5,674 nucleotides of DNA from an uncultured Planctomycetia bacterium (lineage in GTDB: Bacteria > Planctomycetota > UBA1135 > GCA-002686595). The notes beneath the pieces are model-generated. The model had not been told where the DNA came from. It did not search any database and saw only the letters and a list, made by a program, of their open reading frames with translations. A program made the position numbers and the translations under genes. Positions 1-5,453 of the stretch are shown here, piece by piece (the stretch's first letter is position 1; every line of letters begins with the position of its first letter). The stretch spans positions 1 to 5,674 of the forward strand of contig CALFYL010000366.1 of the NCBI GenBank assembly GCA_937952135.1, in the 5' to 3' direction.

Positions 1-1333
1 GCGCCTGGCAGTACTCGCGCGGGGCGTCGCTGAAGTCGAACTTCGCCACCATCGAGACCGGATCGAAGAAGCTCGACCCGCCGGGCAGGTCCTCGGAGCG
101 GCCTCCGACAACGACGGTCTGGCCGGGCCCGAGTGCAGCGCATTCGAGCTGTTTCTCGGCGCCGCCTGCGTCGAAGGACGCGCCGAGCTCGGCGCGCGGG
201 CTTCCGTCGAAGTCGAGTTGGAACGCTCCCACCTGAATAGGCGCCCCGAGCTCGAGGAAGTCAGCGAGCGCCCACATCTGTCCCGGGCCGCCGACGACAA
301 GGCGCCTAGCCTGCGACCAGACGACACCCGGAGGGCTGTTCCAGAGCCGCCGCGCCGGAACACTGGCGCCCGCGGGGAAGCGCAAGCAGAACGACACGGT
401 CTGGCCGGACGAAAAGGTGAAGCCCGAGACCCAGAGCGCGCCGTCGGACGAATATTCGATGTCGGTCACCGTCTCCGCGGCGCCCGCCCCCGCGTCGATC
501 GCCGCGGACCACAACTCCACGCCGGACGGATCGAGCGCGGTCACCCACACGTCGCTCGAGCCCGCGATCGTCGTGTTGCCAGCGACGGCGAGCTCGCCGT
601 TCGCGCCTCGTGCGAGCGCCTCGTAGTGCGCACCCAGGGCGAGCGCGCCGGCATTGATCTCGCTCCACGCCAACTGACCGGTGGTCGTGCTCAGCCCGGC
701 GACCATCGCCCGCGTGTCCACGCTGCCGACGACGACGATCTCGCCGTTCGCGCCGAGCGTCGCTTCCTGCACCGCCTCCGACGCAGGTCCCAGATCGAAG
801 TCGTGGCTGTAGGTCGCCGCGCCGGCTGCGGTGAACCCTCGAACCAAAGTGCGCCCGAGGGTCGAGTCGACACCGACGAGTGCGACGTCGCCGTTCGCGT
901 CGAACAGGGCTTCCACGCGTTGAAAACTCGTCGCTGCGGGGACCGCTCGGCTCCACAGCAGCGCGCCGCTCGACGAGAGCTTCACGAGCATGAAGCCCTG
1001 CGCGGGGGGCCTGGCGACGCCTGCGAAGTACACCTCGCCACTGGGCGCGAGCAGGCTCTTCGAAAAGATGTAGGGCGCTGGCGCGAGCACAGATCCGAGG
1101 ATCGCGCCCGAAGGGCCGTAGCGCACGAAGCGCGACGCCGCGGAGAAGTTCGTCCGCACGGCCGCGACCACGCCGCCGGTGGCGGTCACGGCGACGGAGT
1201 GGGTCGAGCTGTCCCCGTCGAACGACTCCGGCAGGTCGTACGCGTTCCACCACGCGACTTCGATCTGCGCGGATGCGTTCGTCGTGAAGGCGAGTGCAGC
1301 GAGGACGAGACACCGGATTCGGTGGCGGAGCAT
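1..1333 (-). CDS. Secreted beta-propeller-like repeat protein, C-terminus cut by window edge
   Basis: The frame is open for 444 codons from ATG 1333 to the left edge, so the gene is partial at its 3' end. The product begins with a clear signal peptide: basic n-region MLRHRIR, hydrophobic core LVLAALAF, and a likely cleavage after NASA (about residue 22). The rest is a chain of repeats with a G-x-x-x-V-x-G type strand (ANGDVALVG, ANGEIVVVG, ANGELAVAG, SDGALWVSG) and strands such as GALLWSRAV, GQLAWSEI and GVELWSAAI. The turn glycines fall near residues 53, 99, 148, 197, 246, 298, 351 and 404, a 46-53 residue period that suggests an eight-bladed propeller related to PQQ-like or delta-60 repeat proteins. 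No catalytic residues are recognisable, so a binding or surface role is only inferred. The visible part ends APREYCQA, which may open a C-terminal sorting region. No Shine-Dalgarno site precedes the ATG. Specific function is unknown. Confidence 0.85.
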   Translation of the reverse strand, partial: MLRHRIRCLVLAALAFTTNASAQIEVAWWNAYDLPESFDGDSSTHSVAVTATGGVVAAVRTNFSAASRFVRYGPSGAILGSVLAPAPYIFSKSLLAPSGEVYFAGVARPPAQGFMLVKLSSSGALLWSRAVPAATSFQRVEALFDANGDVALVGVDSTLGRTLVRGFTAAGAATYSHDFDLGPASEAVQEATLGANGEIVVVGSVDTRAMVAGLSTTTGQLAWSEINAGALALGAHYEALARGANGELAVAGNTTIAGSSDVWVTALDPSGVELWSAAIDAGAGAAETVTDIEYSSDGALWVSGFTFSSGQTVSFCLRFPAGASVPARRLWNSPPGVVWSQARRLVVGGPGQMWALADFLELGAPIQVGAFQLDFDGSPRAELGASFDAGGAEKQLECAALGPGQTVVVGGRSEDLPGGSSFFDPVSMVAKFDFSDAPREYCQA

Positions 1334-1339
1334 GGAGTG

Positions 1340-1345
1340 AAGCTA
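1340..1345 (-). promoter_or_regulatory. Possible -10 hexamer TAGCTT of the propeller-like gene
   Basis: TAGCTT fits TAnnnT and ends exactly 6 bases before ATG 1333, so the predicted transcript start is the A of the ATG. No Shine-Dalgarno site exists in CACTCC, which agrees with a leaderless start. No clear -35 element is visible. If real, the propeller-like gene has its own promoter apart from the SDR transcript. Confidence 0.3.
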
Positions 1346-1383
1346 CCAGCCCCGGCCGCGGCGCGGGCTCGGTGGCGCCGAAT

Positions 1384-1401
1384 CCGCCCGAGCGTCGGCG
1401 G
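1384..1401 (-). other. Small stem-loop just after the SDR stop codon
   Basis: On the minus strand CCGCCGA and TCGGGCGG pair as seven base pairs with one bulged G around a 3-base loop, beginning 3 bases after the SDR stop. No T-tract follows, so it is not a standard intrinsic terminator; it could stabilise the 3' end or be a by-product of high GC. Confidence 0.25.
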
Positions 1402-1404
1402 GCT

Positions 1405-2178
1405 TCACCTGCCGGGCTCGCGCGAGTACATGCCGATGCCGAAGCCGCCGCTGACGGGCAGCGCGGCGCCGGTGATGTAGGAAGCGCGCGGGGAGCAGAG
1501 GAAGGCGATCGCGAAGGCGATCTCGTCGGGCGTGCCGGCGCGTTCGGCGGCGGTGTTCGCGAGGATGCGGCGGCGGAAGCGGTCGTCGATGCGTTCCTCG
1601 ACCCGCTCGGTGGCGACGAGTCCGGGCTCGACGAGGTTGCACGTCACGCCGAAGGTCGCGCTCTCGGCGGCGATCGAGCGCGTGAGGCCGAGCAGGGCCG
1701 CTTTGGAGGCGGCGTAGGCCGCCTGGCCGTCGGCGCCGACCTCGCCGGCGATGGTGCCCACGTTGACGATGCGGCCGAAGCGGCGCGCCTTCATGCTCGG
1801 AAGCACGCGGGCGCACAACTCGAGCGGCGCGCGCAGGTTGGTCGCGAGCACGTCGTCGATCTGCTCGCGCTCGACCGCCTCCAGCGGCGCGTAGCTCGCG
1901 AACGACGCCGCGTTGTTCACGAGCACGTCGACCGCTCCGCAGGCGGCCACCAAGGCGTCGAGGAACGCAGGGTCGCGCAGGTCCCCGACCTGCGTCCGTG
2001 CTTCGCCGCCCGCGGCGCGCACGAGCCGGGCCGTCTCCTCGAGCCGCTCCGAGTTGCGGCTCGTGACGACGACGCGCGCGCCGAGCCGCGCCAGCTCGAG
2101 CGCCGTCGCGCGCCCGATGCCGCGCGACGCGCCCGTCACGAGCGCCGTGCGCCCGGCCAGCTCCCTCGCCGCGTTCAT
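1405..2178 (-). CDS. Short-chain dehydrogenase/reductase (SDR, FabG-like)
   Basis: This is a 257-residue classical SDR, the usual length for the family, predicted cytoplasmic. The Rossmann nucleotide-binding motif TGASRGIG is at residues 15-22, the NNAA motif at 88-91, the tetrad Asn at 114 (ATNLRAP), and the YxxxK pair at Y155 and K159 (YAASK). Arg41 just after the second strand (VVVTSRNSERL) favours NADP(H) over NAD(H). The catalytic Ser expected 13 residues before Tyr is Thr142 (NVGTIAG). The C-terminus, ITGAALPVSGGFGIGM, matches the FabG-type ending. The family reduces ketones or oxidises alcohols; the substrate cannot be read from sequence. I chose the ATG at 2178 because it places the Rossmann motif at the normal distance and overlaps the upstream stop codon as ATGA. 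A longer frame to 2424 exists but runs through the upstream gene in the wrong frame. Annotation as 3-oxoacyl-ACP reductase would be over-specific. Confidence 0.93.
   Translation of the reverse strand: MNAARELAGRTALVTGASRGIGRATALELARLGARVVVTSRNSERLEETARLVRAAGGEARTQVGDLRDPAFLDALVAACGAVDVLVNNAASFASYAPLEAVEREQIDDVLATNLRAPLELCARVLPSMKARRFGRIVNVGTIAGEVGADGQAAYAASKAALLGLTRSIAAESATFGVTCNLVEPGLVATERVEERIDDRFRRRILANTAAERAGTPDEIAFAIAFLCSPRASYITGAALPVSGGFGIGMYSREPGR
2175..2178 (-). promoter_or_regulatory. ATGA stop/start overlap coupling parvulin-like gene and SDR
   Basis: On the minus strand ATGA contains the SDR start (2178-2176) and the stop of the parvulin-like gene (2177-2175). No Shine-Dalgarno sequence lies upstream, so the SDR is probably translated by ribosomes terminating on the first gene. 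This overlap decides the SDR start. Confidence 0.85.
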
Positions 2179-4121
2179 CGGTACATGTCCGGCCGCACTT
2201 CGAACTTCGACTCGCGCAGCAGCACGTTGCGGTAGCCCGCGAGGTCGCCCTGCGGAATGCGCTCGCTCAGGATCTCGCGCTTGAGCTCGTCCTTCACCGC
2301 CTCGAACTCGACCGCGCGCGACTCGAGCACCTCGAAGATCCCGAACCCGCGCCCGGTGTCGAGCGGCGGCGTCATTTCGCCGACCTTCAGCCCCATCACC
2401 GCCTCGGCCACCTCCGGGGGCCACTGGTCGGGACGGAAGCGGCCGGGCAACTTTCCGCCGGCGAGCTTCGTGGCGTCGTCGCTGCTCAGCGCGCGCGCGA
2501 GCGACGCGAAGTCCTCGCCGTCGTTCAAGCGCTCGCGCACGAGCTGCGCCTCGATGCGCGCCGTCTCGCGCGCTTCGAGGATGCGTTCCTCGAGCAGCTC
2601 GCGCGTCATGTTCTCGCTCAGGCGCGGAGGCGGGATGGCGATGAGCAGCATGCGCGCCTCGACCCAGCGGCCCTGTTCGCCGTACTGCTTCTTCCAGTGC
2701 TCGCGCAGCGCGTCCTCGTCCACGCGCCGCTCGAGCATCATCAGCTTCTCAGCGAGCAGGTCGATGCGCTTGCGGCGTTTCCACTCGCGCTCCCAACCGG
2801 CTTCGTCGCGGCCCTGCTTCTCGAGCTGGAGCTTCCACGCCTCGCGGCTGCCCTTGTATCCGCGGTCGACGATCCACTGCTGATGTTCGGCGAGCCGCGC
2901 GTCGAGCTCGGCGTCGGTCACCTTCACGCCCATCTGCTCGGCTTTGCGCTCGACGAGGTAGTGCTCCGCGAAATCGCGCGCGTAGTGCTCGCCGCGCGAA
3001 TGCAAGAGCCACAACGCGAACTCCGCGCGCGCGACGGGCTGCCCGTTGATCAGCATGCCGATCACGGGCTTGTGGTCCTCGGGCGAGGTCGCCGGCGCCT
3101 CGAACATCGCCGGCAGGATCTCGACCTGCATGCCGTCGACGATCGACTTCCACGTGCCCGCGACCTCGAAGCTCTCGGGGCCGAGCTCGACCAGGCGCTG
3201 CGTGATCTCCGCGCGCACGCTCTCAAGCGGCGTGACGACGACGTCGTCGACACGCATGATCCAGTAGCCGCCCTTGGCGTAGATCGGCATCGACAGCTCC
3301 CCCACCGGCACGGTCGCGAGCGTCTTGACGAACAACTCGTGCCAGCCCGGAGGCCGGAACTTGCCGGTGAAGCGGCCGCCGCTCGCGCGCGTGAGCACGT
3401 CGTCGCTCTGCGCGCGCGCGAGCTTCGCGAAGTCCTCGCCGTCCAGGATCCGCTCGCGGATCTCGAGCGCTTTCGCCAGCTTCTCCGCGAAGGCCTTCTT
3501 GCGAGCTTCCTCGTACTCCTCGCGCGGCGCCTTCTCGCGCGGCATCGCGACCTCGACCTCGACCTTGATGCCCGACAGCGTGTACTCGCGGCCATCGGGA
3601 CCGTAGAAGAGCTCCCAGTCGCGCACGACGAGCTCCTCGGGCACCACGCGGTCCTGCTTGCAGATTTCCGTCGCGAGCAGTTCGGGCTCGAGTTCGAGCC
3701 CGCGGCGGCGTCGATAGCCGTCCTCGCTCGTGGCGAGCCGCTGCAGCTCCTCGAGCCAGTCCTCGCGCTTGCCGAGGAACGCTCCTCGGATGCGCTCGGA
3801 GATCTCCGAGTCCATGCGCGTGTCGACCGCGTCCGGCGCGAGCGCGACCCCGCGCGCCTCGGCCGCGCGCCGCACCAGCCACTGCTCCGCGAAGCGGTTC
3901 GCCATGCGCGAGCCGAACAGATCGAGCATCCAGCGTCCGAACTCGTCGCCGGAGATCGGCACGCCGTCGATCACGACCACGTCGCCGGGCTGCGCGGGAC
4001 GGATCGGCGCGGGCGCGCCCTGCGCGGCGCCGAACGCTGGCGGAGCTTGCCGAAACGCGGCCGATGCCGGCGCTGAAAGCAGCGTCGCGAGCCCCACGAG
4101 ACCCAAGAGCACCTGGTACAT
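2175..4121 (-). CDS. Exported SurA/PrsA-like protein with two tandem parvulin-type PPIase domains, probably catalytically degenerate
   Basis: The 648-residue product starts with a hydrophobic signal peptide (VLLGLVGLATLLSAPASA, cleavage near residue 21; no basic residue in the n-region), then an Ala/Pro-rich linker to about residue 46. Two homologous units follow, about 47-337 and 352-643. Each has a helical SurA_N-like part (VIDGVPISGDEF; LINGQPVARAEF) containing FAE-x2-LV-x-R-x-AE, then a parvulin fold recognised by DGEDFAKLARAQSDD / DGEDFASLARALSSDD, GG-x4-G-[KR]F and VGE[LM]. SurA and PrsA act in the periplasm or outside the membrane, folding exported proteins and isomerising prolyl bonds. 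Here the two family histidines appear replaced in both units (G184 and W287; M491 and G594), so chaperone activity is more likely than catalysis. Start 4121 gives the signal peptide and has an AGGA about 8 bases upstream; the frame remains open upstream to 4847 but that part is antisense to the HEAT gene and leaves no signal peptide. Its stop overlaps the SDR start. Confidence 0.92.
   Translation of the reverse strand: MYQVLLGLVGLATLLSAPASAAFRQAPPAFGAAQGAPAPIRPAQPGDVVVIDGVPISGDEFGRWMLDLFGSRMANRFAEQWLVRRAAEARGVALAPDAVDTRMDSEISERIRGAFLGKREDWLEELQRLATSEDGYRRRRGLELEPELLATEICKQDRVVPEELVVRDWELFYGPDGREYTLSGIKVEVEVAMPREKAPREEYEEARKKAFAEKLAKALEIRERILDGEDFAKLARAQSDDVLTRASGGRFTGKFRPPGWHELFVKTLATVPVGELSMPIYAKGGYWIMRVDDVVVTPLESVRAEITQRLVELGPESFEVAGTWKSIVDGMQVEILPAMFEAPATSPEDHKPVIGMLINGQPVARAEFALWLLHSRGEHYARDFAEHYLVERKAEQMGVKVTDAELDARLAEHQQWIVDRGYKGSREAWKLQLEKQGRDEAGWEREWKRRKRIDLLAEKLMMLERRVDEDALREHWKKQYGEQGRWVEARMLLIAIPPPRLSENMTRELLEERILEARETARIEAQLVRERLNDGEDFASLARALSSDDATKLAGGKLPGRFRPDQWPPEVAEAVMGLKVGEMTPPLDTGRGFGIFEVLESRAVEFEAVKDELKREILSERIPQGDLAGYRNVLLRESKFEVRPDMYR
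2193..3983 (-). repeat. Internal duplication: two tandem SurA_N-parvulin units
   Basis: Unit 1 covers about 3111-3983 (residues 47-337) and unit 2 about 2193-3068 (residues 352-643). They align along their whole length at protein level: FAEQWLVRRAAEARGV with FAEHYLVERKAEQMGV, ILDGEDFAKLARAQSDD with LNDGEDFASLARALSSDD, and RAEITQRLVEL with KDELKREILSE. The divergence is high, so this is an old duplication and not a recent DNA-level repeat. Confidence 0.8.
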
Positions 4122-4128
4122 CGCCTCG

Positions 4129-4134
4129 ATCCTA
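4129..4134 (-). promoter_or_regulatory. Possible -10 hexamer TAGGAT of the parvulin-like gene
   Basis: TAGGAT fits TAnnnT and ends 7 bases before ATG 4121. If used, transcription would start at or within a base of the ATG, giving a leaderless mRNA. No good -35 hexamer is seen (GTAGGC at the 17-base spacing). The AGGA inside the hexamer could instead act as a Shine-Dalgarno site about 8 bases from the ATG, so the two readings compete. Confidence 0.3.
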
Positions 4135-4152
4135 ACGTGTCGGGTGGGACGG

Positions 4153-4180
4153 CCTACGCCCGGCGCGCGACCGACGTAGG
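4153..4180. repeat. Inverted repeat in the divergent intergenic region
   Basis: CCTACG (4153-4158) and CGTAGG (4175-4180) are perfect 6-base inverted arms around a 16-base spacer, in the only divergent intergenic region of the window. The right arm touches the plus-strand TAGGAT. It may be an operator shared by both blocks or chance; the arms are short. Confidence 0.35.
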
Positions 4181-4182
4181 AT
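4177..4182 (+). promoter_or_regulatory. Possible -10 hexamer TAGGAT of the HEAT-DUF309 block
   Basis: TAGGAT faces the HEAT gene and would give a transcript start near 4189 and a leader of about 23 bases. It partly overlaps the right arm of the inverted repeat at 4153-4180. There is no recognisable -35 hexamer, so the call is weak. Confidence 0.2.
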
Positions 4183-4211
4183 GAACGCGCGAAGCGGACC
4201 GCGCTCCGCGC

Positions 4212-4994
4212 ATGCCCATGCTCCACGTGCTGCTCTCGATCCTCCTCGCCGCGCCGATGGCGCAGACCCGCGAGCCCAAACCGGCCGAGCCCGCGCGCGT
4301 CGCGAGCGCCGTCGCGGCGTTGAAGACCGCCTTCGAGAAGGGCAAGCCCGAGGAGCGCGTGGCGGCCATCGTCGCGGAGCAGGAGGTCGTCGAGCCGAGC
4401 GTGCTCGCGTGGTTCGCGAAGGGCTTGAAGGACCCCGACTCGACGGTGCGGAATGCAGCGGCGGAGGCTCTGCGCTTCGCGCGCCATCCCGCTGCGTTGT
4501 CGGCGCTGGAGGACGCGCTCAAACGCGAGCGCAAGGCGAGCAAGGACGTCGAGTGGCTCACGAAACTGACCAAGTGCGTGGGCCAGCACCAGAGCGCGAG
4601 TTCGGTGCCGCTGTTCGCGGAGAACGCGTTTCAGCCCCAGGCGCCGACGTTGATCGACGCGCGCATCTTCGCGCTCGCGAACACGCGCTCGCGGCCCGCG
4701 CTCGAGGAACTCATCGGACTGATCCGAACCGTCGGACGCGAGCGGCTCCAGCCCTACATGCCCACCCTGCGCCTCGCGCTCATGGTCGTGACCGGCGTGG
4801 ACAAGGGCGTGTCGCAGGACGCGTGGATGGCGTGGTGGAACGACCACAAAGCCAAGTTCGAGATCCCCAAGGACATGCCGGCGCTGCCGAAGGATCTGCT
4901 CAGGCGCTGGAACGTCTTCTGGGGCCTCGACGTGGTGCGCGAGCGGCCGAAGAAGCGCGGCGAGCGCGGCGACGATCCCGAAGCGGGCGGATGA
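4212..4994 (+). CDS. Exported HEAT-repeat protein
   Basis: The product has 260 residues. It opens with a short hydrophobic signal-like segment (MPMLHVLLSILLAAPMA, cleavage perhaps after residue 17) lacking an early basic residue, followed by a Pro/Glu/Lys-rich linker. Residues about 30-105 form alpha-helical repeats; the best HEAT/PBS-like unit is 72-104, with KDPDSTVRNAAAEALR and a second helix LSALEDALK. Helices continue to about 190. A Trp-rich segment follows (DAWMAWWNDHKAKF, 203-216), which I recall as a recurring closing motif in planctomycete HEAT proteins. The tail is basic/acidic and probably disordered. HEAT repeats bind proteins; no enzyme motif is seen and no partner can be named. 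An in-frame TGA at 4182-4184 limits upstream starts; ATG 4218 is an alternative. No Shine-Dalgarno site is visible. The stop codon overlaps the next start as ATGA. Confidence 0.85.
   Translation: MPMLHVLLSILLAAPMAQTREPKPAEPARVASAVAALKTAFEKGKPEERVAAIVAEQEVVEPSVLAWFAKGLKDPDSTVRNAAAEALRFARHPAALSALEDALKRERKASKDVEWLTKLTKCVGQHQSASSVPLFAENAFQPQAPTLIDARIFALANTRSRPALEELIGLIRTVGRERLQPYMPTLRLALMVVTGVDKGVSQDAWMAWWNDHKAKFEIPKDMPALPKDLLRRWNVFWGLDVVRERPKKRGERGDDPEAGG
4991..4994 (+). promoter_or_regulatory. ATGA stop/start overlap coupling HEAT gene and DUF309 gene
   Basis: The DUF309 start (4991-4993) and the HEAT stop (4992-4994) share ATGA. The preceding GCGGGCGG is G-rich but not a canonical Shine-Dalgarno site. 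Translational coupling is inferred. Confidence 0.82.
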
Positions 4995-5389
4995 GCGGCG
5001 CCCAGGCGGAGCGCGACGCGCACATCGGCCTCGAGCTGAGGCGCGCGGCGGAGCTGTTCAACGCGGCGGAGTTCCACGCAGCGCACGAAGTGCTCGACGA
5101 ACTGTGGGACGCGGCCTCGCCGGCGGATTCGGACTTCTTCAAGGGCCTGATCCAAGCCTGCATCGCGCTGCACCACTACCGGCTCGGCAACCCCGAGGGC
5201 GCGCGCAAGCTCTACAGTGGCCACCGCCAGTACCTGGGCCCGTACCTGCCCGCGCACCGCGGGGTCGACATCGCGCGCTTCCTCGCCGACATGCAGAGCA
5301 GCTTCGGACCGCTGCTGCGCGCGCGCCCCGGCAGCGAGCCGCCCTACGCAACGCTCGCCCTGCCGCGGCTCGAGGTCGCGGCGAGTTAG
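4991..5389 (+). CDS. DUF309 family protein
   Basis: This 132-residue protein fits the small all-helical DUF309 family almost over its full length. Diagnostic parts are FNAAEFHAAHEVLDELWD at residues 23-40, with the conserved His32-Glu33 and Trp39, then FFKGLIQACIALHHYRLGN at 49-67 with Gln55 and the His61-His62 pair, and a third helical part ARKLYSGHRQYLGPYLP. The family has no established biochemical function that I know of; the conserved His/Glu/Trp cluster suggests a ligand or metal pocket, which is inference. No signal peptide is present, so it should be cytoplasmic, unlike the HEAT protein encoded before it. Its ATG lies inside the stop codon of that gene, implying translational coupling. 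Pro-rich residues 108-132 are outside the conserved core. Confidence 0.92.
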   Translation: MSGAQAERDAHIGLELRRAAELFNAAEFHAAHEVLDELWDAASPADSDFFKGLIQACIALHHYRLGNPEGARKLYSGHRQYLGPYLPAHRGVDIARFLADMQSSFGPLLRARPGSEPPYATLALPRLEVAAS

Positions 5390-5453
5390 GTCGGCGCCGA
5401 AAAAAAGTCGGGTCGAGCGCTACTTCTCGGCGCGCGGTTCGGTCCGTGCGTGC

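Noticed and set aside
1334..1404. Other GC-rich inverted segments between the SDR and the propeller-like gene
   Set aside because: Pairs such as AGCCC/GGGCT are only 5 bases long and are expected by chance in this composition; no T-tract follows.
218..1480. 420-codon plus-strand open frame opposite the propeller-like gene
   Set aside because: Its product is Arg-rich low-complexity with no domain or signal peptide, while the minus-strand frame gives a clean signal peptide and regular repeats. It is a high-GC shadow.
2697..4076. 459-codon plus-strand open frame opposite the parvulin-like gene
   Set aside because: The Arg/Leu/Ala-rich translation has no recognisable family and mirrors the codon pattern of a well-supported minus-strand gene.
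4122..4847. Upstream extension of the parvulin-like frame by 242 codons
   Set aside because: It runs antisense through the HEAT gene, is Arg/His-rich, and would bury the signal peptide that begins at the 4121 ATG.
4181..4990. In-frame upstream extension of DUF309 from an ATG at 4181
   Set aside because: The extra 270 codons overlap the HEAT gene in another frame and are low-complexity Arg/Ala-rich; DUF309 homology begins just after the 4991 ATG.
5391..5406. Palindrome TCGGCGCCGA followed by seven A residues, as a terminator
   Set aside because: On the plus strand the tract is A rather than T, and on the minus strand the T-tract comes before the stem, so neither strand has terminator order; the stem is also too short for a loop.
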